From: an uncultured Phycisphaerales bacterium
Lineage (GTDB): Bacteria; Planctomycetota; Phycisphaerae; WQYP01
DNA: 12,923 nucleotides
Assembly (NCBI GenBank): GCA_937901265.1
Contig: CALCHA010000647.1
Span: forward strand, 1 to 12,923
Direction: 5' to 3'
In this document: positions 6,539-12,449 of the stretch, piece after piece
How the letters are laid out: each line of letters begins with the position of its first letter
Numbering within the stretch: position 1 is the first letter of the stretch
Notes under the pieces: generated by a model
Told to the model about the DNA's origin: nothing
The model's database searches: none
The model's input: the letters and a program-made list of their open reading frames with translations, nothing else
Made by a program: the position numbers and the translations under genes

Positions 6539-6772
6539 TTACCGCACCAGAGGCCGATCCGAAAGCGTCAGCCGCGTCTGATCCGACTGCGACGCCGACG
6601 CCGCGCTGTAAAAGCCCAGCCCGTCGCCCGCCCCATAACCCAGCGGTCGCCCCGAGTTGGCCGCTTCAATCCGCTGCTGCCGATGCGCTTCCACAATCCG
6701 GTCCAGCGAGCCGGCACAGGATGCCATCACCGCCGGCATCAGGAGAACCGCAGCCCAAATCGACGTCTTCAT
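6539..6772 (-). CDS. Small lipoprotein, 77 residues, paralogue of the one at 7009-7242
   Basis: A short Lys-containing head and hydrophobic segment (4-17) end in a lipobox-like MASC with Cys19, so the mature protein should be a lipid-anchored peptide of about 59 residues. After Cys19 come a polar Gln/Arg-rich helix-like part (25-40), then GYGAGDGLG (45-53), and RLTL at 67-70 near an Arg C-terminus. The neighbouring lipoprotein upstream on the same strand has the same length, the same Cys19, GAGD at the same positions 47-50 and an RLTL motif, so the two are probably duplicates. No function is recognised. The start has only a weak GTGGG upstream. A TAAAAT at 6837-6832 could be its -10 element. 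Confidence 0.68.
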   Translation of the reverse strand: MKTSIWAAVLLMPAVMASCAGSLDRIVEAHRQQRIEAANSGRPLGYGAGDGLGFYSAASASQSDQTRLTLSDRPLVR

Positions 6773-6922
6773 ACCGCACCCACAATTCAGCAGCCTTTGA
6801 CTGACATCGTCATCGACCGCTTACGCTCGCCATTTTAACGCCGAGTTTCCATTTGGGAATACTGGCAACGCCCATTTTTCTACCCCTTATGGGGTCCGAC
6901 GGCAGAGGTACAACAATTGGTA

Positions 6923-6945
6923 TGCCACAGCTTGTTGCCGTGGCA
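6923..6945. repeat. Perfectly folded palindromic element TGCCACAGC..GCCGTGGCA
   Basis: Arms 6923-6931 and 6937-6945 pair over 9 bp with one G-T pair, leaving a 5-nt loop. It sits in the 236-bp gap between the two 77-residue lipoprotein genes, in no plausible gene. No T-run follows on either strand, so it is a poor terminator. Palindromes with TGCCAC/GTGGCA arms are the kind of unit found as dispersed REP-like elements, but only one copy is seen here. Confidence 0.45.
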
Positions 6946-7008
6946 CCCCCTCGCGCCAGCGAACAGACGTGCGGGTGCACCGTCCTCAAGGCCTTGCCCA
7001 CGCAGCGA

Positions 7009-7242
7009 TTAACGTATCGACGATATCGGGGAAGAGACATCCAGCGTCAGCCGCCCACTGAACAAATCACCCGCGATGCCGGAGCCGACTTCGTCGCCGG
7101 CGCCTTGCGCCACCCGGCCATCCGCCTCCAGCGCCGCGCGCCGCTGCTCTTGCTGAATCCGCAACGCATGCTGCACCGGTGACATACACGACGGCAACAG
7201 AACCAGCGCCGACACACTCAACACCAGGACACGGGCTTTCAT
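7009..7242 (-). CDS. Small lipoprotein, 77 residues, paralogue of the one at 6539-6772
   Basis: This signal peptide is cleaner than in the sister gene: hydrophobic residues 5-17 lead to LLPSC with Cys19 as the lipidation site. The mature part has a Gln/Arg-rich segment (28-36, IQQEQRR), QGAGDEVG (46-53), RLTL at 64-67 and a C-terminal Arg. Start ATG 7242 is well supported by AGGGAG six bases upstream; an earlier in-frame start would add an unrelated basic head and hide the signal peptide. It is divergent from the ACT-domain gene at 7383. I recognise no family. Its role in the envelope is unknown, and the duplication with its neighbour is the main clue. Confidence 0.75.
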   Translation of the reverse strand: MKARVLVLSVSALVLLPSCMSPVQHALRIQQEQRRAALEADGRVAQGAGDEVGSGIAGDLFSGRLTLDVSSPISSIR

Positions 7243-7344
7243 AAAATTCTCCCTGACAGGTTGCTCTGCCCTGCTCATCGGCGACTTTGGCGCTTCACTT
7301 GGGGAGCGCCCCCTGCCTTTTTCGCGACGGCCACCCCTCGCCTG

Positions 7345-7353
7345 TGGTACATT
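7345..7353 (+). promoter_or_regulatory. Possible extended -10 element of the ACT-domain gene
   Basis: TGgTACATT carries the TG extension and a 4/6 -10 hexamer (7348-7353). A start near 7360 would leave a 23-nt leader containing the GGAG site at 7372. No convincing -35 is present. Confidence 0.3.
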
Positions 7354-7382
7354 GCCACCCTTGACATTTCCGGAGCTTTCCC

Positions 7383-7901
7383 GTGGCACAATTCATCCTC
7401 ACCGCGATTGGCGAAGATCGGCCCGGCCTCGTGGGACATCTCACCGGCCTCCTCCACGACGCCGGCGCGAACATCCTCGATTCCCGGATGGTGAATCTCC
7501 GTGGACAATTCGCCGCACTCCTGCTCTTCGATGCGTCAAAAGGACCGCTCCCCGCGGACCTCCTCGACCGTGCCGCCGCCATCGGACTTTCCGTCACCCT
7601 CCTCCCTCAGAAGCCCCCCACCAAGCTGACCGCCGGCATCGGTTATCGGCTTAAGACCTACTCGCTCGACCAGCCCGGCCTCGTCCACCGGGTGTCCGAA
7701 GTCCTGCGCAGCCACGGCGTCAACATCGAGGACCTCTCCGCACGCCAGGAATCCGCCGCCTTCGCCGGCGATCCCCTCTTCATCATGGAGATGCGGCTCA
7801 CCCTGCCCGCCGGCGTCTCCGTCAAAGCCCTCCGCACCGATCTCGATGCCGCCTGCGACAAACTCAACGCCGACCTCGATCTCGAGCCGGCAACCACGTA
7901 A
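7383..7901 (+). CDS. Double-ACT-domain protein, GcvR-like regulator
   Basis: The 172-residue product consists of two ACT domains (about 4-75 and 89-165). Each carries the ligand-loop pattern: EDRPGLVGHLTGLLHDAGANI in the first and DQPGLVHRVSEVLRSHGVNI in the second. This is the build of GcvR, the glycine cleavage repressor that works by binding another regulator, and of related amino-acid-sensing proteins without a DNA-binding domain. No gcvA or gcv gene is adjacent, so the ligand could differ. The start is GTG 7383, with GGAG seven bases upstream. The next gene, an amidase of the nitrilase superfamily, begins 43 bp later and is probably in the same transcript, suggesting a link to amino-acid or amide nitrogen metabolism. 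Confidence 0.83.
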   Translation: MAQFILTAIGEDRPGLVGHLTGLLHDAGANILDSRMVNLRGQFAALLLFDASKGPLPADLLDRAAAIGLSVTLLPQKPPTKLTAGIGYRLKTYSLDQPGLVHRVSEVLRSHGVNIEDLSARQESAAFAGDPLFIMEMRLTLPAGVSVKALRTDLDAACDKLNADLDLEPATT

Positions 7902-7944
7902 CACCCCGCCGCCCCCTTCAGGTGCGGCCGGACAGGGAGTGCCC

Positions 7945-8721
7945 GTGCGGGTCTACTGCTGCCAGATGGATGTCGCCTGGGAGGACAAACGGGCGAACTT
8001 TCTGCGCGCCCGCGGCATGCTCCGCGCCGCGGGCATTGGCCCCGGCTCCCTCGTCCTCCTGCCCGAAATGTTCGCCACCGGCTTCTCCATGAACGTCGCC
8101 ACCATCGCCGAGCCGCCCGGCGGCGAGACCGAAACGTTCCTTACCGCCCTGGCCCGTGAGTTGAAGTCCACCGTCGTCGGGGGAATCGTGCGCCACGCCT
8201 TCGATGGCAAGGGCCGCAACGCTGCCCTCGTCGCCGCGCCCGATGGAGCAGTCGCCGCCGAATATCACAAAATGCACCCCTTCAGTTACGGCGAAGAAGG
8301 CAAACACTACGGCGGCGGCGAACGCCCGCTGATCGTGCAGGTCGAGGGCCTGCAGGTGGCGCCCACCATCTGCTACGACCTCCGCTTCCCCGAACTCTAT
8401 CGGCGGCTTGCTCTCGCCGGCGCGGAGGTCCTGGTGGTCATCGCCAACTGGCCGATCGGCCGCGAAAACCACTGGCTGACGCTGCTCCAGGCCCGGGCGA
8501 TCGAAAACCAATGCTTCGTCGTGGGCTGCAACCGCGTGGGGCGCGACAGCGAAAACACCTATGGCGGGCGCAGCTTCGTCGTCGGACCCAAGGGCGAAAT
8601 CGTAGCCGACGGCGCCGGCCGCGAGCGCGTCGTGGAGGCGGAAATCGACGTCCGCCAGGTCCATCAGTGGCGCAACACCTTTGAAGCCCTCAAAGACGTG
8701 CGGCCCGAACTGTTGGGGTGA
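7945..8721 (+). CDS. Carbon-nitrogen hydrolase, omega-amidase (YafV/Nit2)-like
   Basis: The 258 residues match the usual size of the small nitrilase-superfamily amidases. The catalytic triad is complete: Glu41 in LLPEMFATGF, Lys109 in YHKMHPFSYG and Cys143 in TICYDLRFPELYR. Relatives of this subgroup hydrolyse alpha-ketoglutaramate or alpha-keto-gamma-methylthiobutyramate to the keto acid and ammonia, repairing the products of glutamine transaminases, for instance in methionine salvage. The reading frame is open further upstream, but GTG 7945 has AGGGAG five bases before it and begins right at the conserved first strand (RVYCCQMD); GTG 7939 overlaps that site. It probably forms a unit with the ACT gene. 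The exact substrate within the superfamily is uncertain. Confidence 0.85.
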   Translation: MRVYCCQMDVAWEDKRANFLRARGMLRAAGIGPGSLVLLPEMFATGFSMNVATIAEPPGGETETFLTALARELKSTVVGGIVRHAFDGKGRNAALVAAPDGAVAAEYHKMHPFSYGEEGKHYGGGERPLIVQVEGLQVAPTICYDLRFPELYRRLALAGAEVLVVIANWPIGRENHWLTLLQARAIENQCFVVGCNRVGRDSENTYGGRSFVVGPKGEIVADGAGRERVVEAEIDVRQVHQWRNTFEALKDVRPELLG

Positions 8722-8771
8722 ACGCTGGGTTCCGCGAGCGCCCTGCCTCTCGCGCTGGCTCACCCTCGCCC

Positions 8772-8799
8772 TTGATTTGAACCGATATATCGCTATCCT
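8772..8799 (+). promoter_or_regulatory. Candidate ilvB promoter
   Basis: TTGATT (8772-8777) and TATCCT (8794-8799) are spaced by 16 bp, each 4/6 of consensus. The predicted start, about 8806, coincides with the foot of the leader hairpin at 8807-8842 and gives a leader of about 143 nt. Confidence 0.4.
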
Positions 8800-8806
8800 C
8801 GTACTC

Positions 8807-8842
8807 TTTCCCCGGCGTGCCGCCCTGCGGCCGGCGGGGAAA
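8807..8842 (+). promoter_or_regulatory. Strong hairpin at the 5' end of the ilvB leader
   Basis: TTTCCCCG (8807-8814) pairs with CGGGGAAA (8835-8842). After a small internal mismatch and a bulged T, a second GC-rich stem (GCCGC 8819-8823 with GCGGC 8827-8831, loop CCT) continues the helix. The structure lies before the small upstream ORF, has no T-run after it, and so looks like a 5' stabilising or regulatory element rather than a terminator. Confidence 0.5.
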
Positions 8843-8853
8843 AGCGACTTTCG

Positions 8854-8910
8854 ATGACCACGGCGGCTCATCTGGGCGTGAGTGGTATCCGGTTTGTGCC
8901 GGACGCTTGA
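8854..8910 (+). CDS. Putative leader peptide, 18 codons, upstream of ilvB
   Basis: The ATG at 8854 opens a frame reading MTTAAHLGVSGIRFVPDA and stopping with TGA at 8908-8910, 38 bp before the ilvB start and in a different frame. It has one Leu, one Ile and two Val codons, all branched-chain residues, although not in the tight cluster of classical ilv leader peptides. The eleven bases CGATGACCACG at its start recur exactly at the ilvB start (8947-8957). TCCGG..CCGGA (8888-8903) forms a small hairpin within it. No good ribosome binding site precedes it. It may be translated as a control peptide or may be chance. Confidence 0.35.
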   Translation: MTTAAHLGVSGIRFVPDA

Positions 8911-8948
8911 CTACCCCAGCGGACGCAGCCGAGAACGAGAGGACAGCG

Positions 8949-10868
8949 ATGACCACGCTGAACACCCCCCCCACCGGGGCCCGGGCCAACACGCCCGCCG
9001 GCCATTCCCCCAAACCTGAAACCTTCACCGCCGTGCGCACCGACCAGGTCGCCGACCTCCAGGTGATCGACAAGAAGGTCGACGCCAACGGTCTGCCCAT
9101 CCTCGGTGCCACGCCCGGCCTCTCATCGCGCTACGTCGGGATGAGCGGCTCGCAGATCCTCATGAAAATGCTCGCCGAGCATGGCGTCACCGACGCCTTC
9201 GGCTACCCCGGCGGCGCCATCCTCCCCACCTTCGACGCCCTCTACGACGCCAACATCAACTTCGTCCTCGTGCGCCACGAGCAGGGTGCCGGTCACATGG
9301 CCGACGGCTATGCCCGCGCCACCGGCAAGCCCGGCGTGGTGATCGTCACCTCCGGCCCCGGTGCCACCAACACCGTCACCCCCCTCGCCACCGCCTACAT
9401 GGACTCCATCCCCATCATCGTCTTCTCCGGACAGGTGCGCACTTATCTGATCGGCAACGACGCGTTCCAGGAAGCCGACGTCACCGGCATCGTGCGCCCG
9501 GTCACCAAGCGCGCCTACCTCGTGAAGTCCGTCAAGGACCTCCCGCGCATCATCAACGAAGCCTTCATCGTCGCCACCACCGGCCGCCCGGGCCCCGTGC
9601 TCGTCGACCTCCCCGTCGACGTGACCACCAACAAGATCGAAGAACCCGTCGACGACACCCCCTACCTTCCCGGCTACAAGCCGCGCGTGCTCGGTCACTC
9701 CAAGATGACCAGGGCCGCCGCCGACGCCATCAATGCCTCCAGGCGCCCCGTCCTTTACGTGGGCGGTGGTGCAGTCCTCGCCAACGCCTGGAAGGAAGTC
9801 CGCGAACTCGCCGACAAGGCCAACCTCCCCTGCACCACCACCCTGCTGGGTCTCGGTGCCTTTGACGAACGCAACCCGCGCAGCCTCCACATGCTCGGCA
9901 TGCACGGCTCCGCCTACGCCAACTACGCCGTCCAGGAATCCGACCTCCTCATCGCTGTCGGCGCACGCTTCGACGATCGCGTCACCGGCAACCTGAAATT
10001 CTTCGCTCCCAAAGCCAAGATCATTCACATCGACATCGACCCCTCCTCCATCTCCAAAAACGTCAAGGTGGATGTGCCGGTCGTCGGCGACGCCCGGCTC
10101 TGCCTGCAGGACATCATCCAGCATGTGCAGCACGTGGAGCGTAAGGAATGGTTCGCGCAGATCGACGCCTGGAAGAAAAAATTCCCCTTCATCTACCGCG
10201 ATGACACCGCCAACATCAAGCCGCAGGCCATCATCGAGGCCATCAACAAAGCCACCGAAGGCAAGGCGATCTTCGCCACCGGCGTGGGGCAGCATCAGAT
10301 GTGGGCGGCACAGTTCATTCGCTGGTCGCAGCCGCGCTCCATGATCTCTTCGGGTGGCCTCGGCACCATGGGCTACGGCGTGCCCGCCGCCATCGGCGCA
10401 CAGGTCGGACGCCCCGGTGAACTCGTGATTGACATCGACGGCGATGCCTCCTTCATCATGTTCCCGCAGGAACTCGCCACCGCCGCCGAATACAACATCC
10501 CCGTGAAAATCGCCATCATCAACAACAACTTCCAGGGCATGGTCAAGCAGTGGCAGGAACTCTTCTACAAGGGCCGCCTCAGCTACACCAAGATGACCAA
10601 CCCCGACTTCGCGAAGCTCGCCGAAGGCTTCGGCGTGAAGGGCCTTCGCTGCGAACGCAAGGAAGACCTCCACCGCATCGTCGACGAGATGATCGCACAC
10701 CCCGGGCCCTGCGTCGTGGACTTCCTCTGCGAAAAGGATGAGCACGTCTACCCGATGGTGGCCAGCGGCAAGGCGCTCCACGAGATGGAACTCGGCGTCG
10801 TCGGGCAGGGTGCCCAGGAGCCGACCCTCCATCCCAACGCGGCCCGCGAGCTCGGTACGCTCGCCTAG
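8949..10868 (+). CDS. ilvB: Acetohydroxyacid (acetolactate) synthase large subunit
   Basis: The 639-residue product is a ThDP- and FAD-dependent enzyme that makes acetolactate or acetohydroxybutyrate, the first common step to valine, leucine and isoleucine. The domains are in order: N-terminal PYR domain with catalytic Glu111 in VRHEQGAGHM and GYARATGKPG, FAD-binding middle domain (about 265-400), and PP domain with the ThDP motif GDASF at 498-502 closing with NNN at 525-527. Compared with usual bacterial enzymes it carries a 64-residue polar, Pro-rich N-terminal extension; the core begins at MSGSQILMKML. ATG 8949 has GAGAGGA five bases upstream, whereas ATG 9141 at the core has none. The small subunit gene follows, separated by a lipoprotein gene and hairpins. 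Confidence 0.96.
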   Translation: MTTLNTPPTGARANTPAGHSPKPETFTAVRTDQVADLQVIDKKVDANGLPILGATPGLSSRYVGMSGSQILMKMLAEHGVTDAFGYPGGAILPTFDALYDANINFVLVRHEQGAGHMADGYARATGKPGVVIVTSGPGATNTVTPLATAYMDSIPIIVFSGQVRTYLIGNDAFQEADVTGIVRPVTKRAYLVKSVKDLPRIINEAFIVATTGRPGPVLVDLPVDVTTNKIEEPVDDTPYLPGYKPRVLGHSKMTRAAADAINASRRPVLYVGGGAVLANAWKEVRELADKANLPCTTTLLGLGAFDERNPRSLHMLGMHGSAYANYAVQESDLLIAVGARFDDRVTGNLKFFAPKAKIIHIDIDPSSISKNVKVDVPVVGDARLCLQDIIQHVQHVERKEWFAQIDAWKKKFPFIYRDDTANIKPQAIIEAINKATEGKAIFATGVGQHQMWAAQFIRWSQPRSMISSGGLGTMGYGVPAAIGAQVGRPGELVIDIDGDASFIMFPQELATAAEYNIPVKIAIINNNFQGMVKQWQELFYKGRLSYTKMTNPDFAKLAEGFGVKGLRCERKEDLHRIVDEMIAHPGPCVVDFLCEKDEHVYPMVASGKALHEMELGVVGQGAQEPTLHPNAARELGTLA

Positions 10869-10891
10869 CCCACGACGTCAACCACCGTTTG

Positions 10892-10916
10892 GCCCCGGCC
10901 CTCGGGCCGGGGCTTT
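10892..10916 (+). terminator. GC-rich terminator-like hairpin after ilvB
   Basis: A 9-bp perfect stem GCCCCGGCC/GGCCGGGGC (10892-10900, 10905-10913) with the loop CTCG is followed by only TTT. It starts 23 bp after the ilvB stop. The short T-run suggests partial termination, so some transcripts may run on into the lipoprotein gene and ilvN. Confidence 0.55.
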
Positions 10917-10961
10917 CCGCTATGCCCGTCGCGGCGGATGGCCCATGCAGAGGTGAAGCCC

Positions 10962-11180
10962 ATGATCAAGCCCGTTTTTTCCTGCGTCCTCATCGCCGCG
11001 ATGTCCTTCCTCATGACCGGCTGCTACGCCGGCACGGATGACTTCGGAACCCCCGATGACACCCTCCACGCGATGGAGCGCAGCCGGGCTGAACGAGGCA
11101 CACTCCCGCCGACGGAACTTCCGCCCGGCCTCGGACCTGACATGCCCCCGCCGATGACTCAACCCACACCCACCAAATAA
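10962..11180 (+). CDS. Small lipoprotein of 72 residues between ilvB and ilvN
   Basis: A hydrophobic signal segment (residues 5-18) ends in LMTGC with Cys21 as the probable lipidation site. The mature part is short, acidic and then Pro-rich (TLPPTELPPGLGPDMPPPM), and probably unstructured. ATG 10962 is chosen because AGAGGTGA lies six bases upstream and because the signal peptide begins there; an in-frame ATG at 10938 would add eight polar residues. I know of no link between such a protein and branched-chain amino-acid synthesis. The gene stands between the large and small subunit genes of acetohydroxyacid synthase, with hairpins on both sides. It shows no GAGD or RLTL motif, so it is not of the 77-residue pair. 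Confidence 0.7.
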   Translation: MIKPVFSCVLIAAMSFLMTGCYAGTDDFGTPDDTLHAMERSRAERGTLPPTELPPGLGPDMPPPMTQPTPTK

Positions 11181-11181
11181 C

Positions 11182-11211
11182 AGAACCGCCGCCCTCGGCG
11201 ACAGGTTCTTT
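11182..11211 (+). terminator. Hairpin directly before the ilvN ribosome binding site
   Basis: AGAACC (11182-11187) pairs with GGTTCT (11204-11209), continuous with an inner GCCG/CGGC stem (11188-11191, 11196-11199; loop CCCT) and a 4-nt bulge GACA on the 3' side. TTT follows, then the AAGGAG of ilvN. It starts two bases after the lipoprotein stop. It may be a weak terminator or an mRNA-processing or attenuation element controlling the ratio of ilvN to ilvB. Confidence 0.4.
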
Positions 11212-11223
11212 AAGGAGCTTACA

Positions 11224-11826
11224 GTGAGACACGTGATTTCCGCGCTGGTGATGAATGAGCCGGGCGTCCTCGCCCACGTCGCCGGTATGTTTTCCGCCCG
11301 CGGCTTCAACATCGACTCCCTCGTCGTTGGCCGCACCGAAGACCCCGCCCTCTCCCGCATGACCATCATCGTCAACGCCGACGAACGCATCCTCGAGCAG
11401 GTCCGCAAACAACTCACCAAGATCGTCACCGTCGTCCGCGTCCGCGACTACAAGGACCTCCCCTTCGTCGAACGCGACCTCGCCCTCATCAAGGTCGCCA
11501 CGCCCCCCGGCAAACGCACCGAAGTCCTCGAACTGGTCAACATCTTCCGCGGCCGCGTCGTCGACGTCGGCCCCTCCACGCTCATGGTGGAAATCTCCGG
11601 CGAGGAGGAAAAGATCGACGCCTTCGTCGAACAGCTCCGCCCCTACGGCATCAAGGAACTCGCCCGCACCGGCGTCATCGCCATGCCCCGCGGAAACTCG
11701 ACCATCAGCCTTTCCGACGACGACACCGGCAGCCGCCGCGAGGGACTCGCCAGGCCCCAGCGCTCCTCCGGCCTCGACAAGCGCGAACCCACCCAGGCCG
11801 AGCTCGAAGCGACCCCGCCGGGGTGA
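11224..11826 (+). CDS. ilvN: Acetohydroxyacid synthase small (regulatory) subunit
   Basis: The 200-residue product binds the catalytic subunit, activates it and confers feedback inhibition by valine or related amino acids. The N-terminal ACT domain (about 3-74) shows the ligand loop NEPGVLAHVAGMFSARGFNIDSL, with Asn11, Gly14 and Asn29 at the usual places. The second domain (about 80-157) contains RDLALIKV and the conserved FRGRVVDVGPSTLMVEISG region. After MPRG at 154-157 there is a 43-residue polar tail rich in Arg, Ser and Glu, absent from the 163-residue Escherichia coli IlvH. The start is GTG 11224, with an excellent AAGGAG six bases upstream. This gene is also called ilvH. No promoter of its own was seen. 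Confidence 0.95.
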   Translation: MRHVISALVMNEPGVLAHVAGMFSARGFNIDSLVVGRTEDPALSRMTIIVNADERILEQVRKQLTKIVTVVRVRDYKDLPFVERDLALIKVATPPGKRTEVLELVNIFRGRVVDVGPSTLMVEISGEEEKIDAFVEQLRPYGIKELARTGVIAMPRGNSTISLSDDDTGSRREGLARPQRSSGLDKREPTQAELEATPPG

Positions 11827-11861
11827 GTCCACTCCCCAGCAACATGCCAGCACCCACAAGC

Positions 11862-11890
11862 CGCGGCCCAATCGGGCCGCGTGCCTTTTT
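11862..11890 (+). terminator. Intrinsic terminator of the ilv locus
   Basis: CGCGGCCC (11862-11869) pairs perfectly with GGGCCGCG (11874-11881) around the loop AATC, followed by TGCC and TTTTT (11886-11890). It is placed 35 bp after the ilvN stop and is the clearest intrinsic terminator in the window. Confidence 0.8.
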
Positions 11891-11994
11891 GCACCCCCGG
11901 TGACATCGGCGTCCCGGCAATATCCGGCTGCAGACCAAAACACGTGGCACAACAATGCGCGGCGCGTGAAAGAGAAAAGAGCTGCGCCCCCTTT

Positions 11995-12013
11995 AGCCTC
12001 CATGGAGGAGGCT
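11995..12013. repeat. Inverted repeat AGCCTCC/GGAGGCT at the edge of the transposase remnant
   Basis: Perfect 7-bp arms (11995-12001 and 12007-12013) surround ATGGA, and the centre also contains the palindrome CCTCCATGGAGG. It lies just before recognisable transposase homology begins and could mark the recombination point, but nothing shows it to be an element end. Confidence 0.35.
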
Positions 12014-12421
12014 CCCAAGGGCATCGAGAAGTTACGGCAGTATGCCGCGGACCTGGAACGTGGCGGCTGGAGCAGCGCCGCCGGGTCTTTGCGCGAGGGA
12101 CTCGAGGAGTTGTTCACGGTGCAGGCGCTGGGCCTGCCGCGGGAACTCAGGCGGTGTCTGGCGACCACCAACCTGCTGGATGCCGCGCACTCCGGCACGC
12201 GCGGGCTGCTGCGGCGCGTGAGCACCTGGCGCGACGGGGCGATGGCAGAGCGCTGGGTGGCGGCGGCCATGGTGGAGACCGAGAAGCATTTTAAGAAGGT
12301 GCATGGTTATAAGCAGTTGTGGATGCTCGAATCCAACCTGAAGGCGTGGCGCAGCCGAAGAGATGCCGACGCGGGAGCCCTCAGCGCCGCCCCGCTTGCA
12401 AGCACCAGTGCTGCCGCTTAA
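12002..12421 (+). pseudogene. C-terminal fragment of an IS256/mutator-family transposase
   Basis: About 115 residues match the end of IS256-type DDE transposases: a helical part with AAGSLREGLEELFTVQALGLP, then LRRCLATTN, RRVSTWRDGAMAERWVAAAMVETEKHFKKVHGYKQLWML. The N-terminal region and the first two catalytic Asp residues are missing, so it cannot be active. Where the family normally has TTNxIES, with the third acidic residue of DDE, this copy reads TTNLLDA, putting Asp in place of Glu, which is either decay or a subgroup trait. The frame runs on to TAA at 12419-12421 with a low-complexity Ala/Ser end. Homology is recognisable from about 12019; ATG 12002 is only the nearest in-frame start. 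No complete element or matching terminal repeats are seen. Confidence 0.75.
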
Positions 12422-12432
12422 CGTGCTATTGA

Positions 12433-12449
12433 TTCAGGGGCCGCCTGAA
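12433..12449. repeat. Small palindrome TTCAGG-N5-CCTGAA at the junction of two gene fragments
   Basis: Six-base arms (12433-12438 and 12444-12449) flank GGCCG. It occupies the 27-bp gap between the transposase remnant and the first codon of the methyltransferase remnant, exactly where GC content drops. It may be a relic of the joining event. Confidence 0.35.

Noticed and set aside
6882..6895. ACCCC-TTAT-GGGGT mini hairpin
   Set aside because: Only five base pairs with no T-run on either strand; such structures are expected by chance.
6810..7040. Minus-strand 76-codon frame between the two lipoprotein genes
   Set aside because: It overlaps the 3' end of one lipoprotein gene, contains the palindrome, and shows no ribosome binding site or known motif.
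7289..7322. Terminator-like GGCGCT/AGCGCC hairpin with a later TTTTT on the plus strand
   Set aside because: No plus-strand gene upstream could use it, the loop is long and the T-run is eight bases away; probably chance in a divergent gap.
7361..7366. Perfect TTGACA just before the ACT-domain gene
   Set aside because: A matching -10 would fall inside the coding region beyond the GTG start, so it cannot serve that gene.
8733..8754. CGCGAG..CTCGCG hairpin after the amidase gene
   Set aside because: It follows the stop codon closely but has a 10-nt loop and no T-run, so I do not call it a terminator.
9123..10832. 569-codon minus-strand open frame opposite ilvB
   Set aside because: A shadow caused by codon bias; ilvB motifs are complete on the plus strand.
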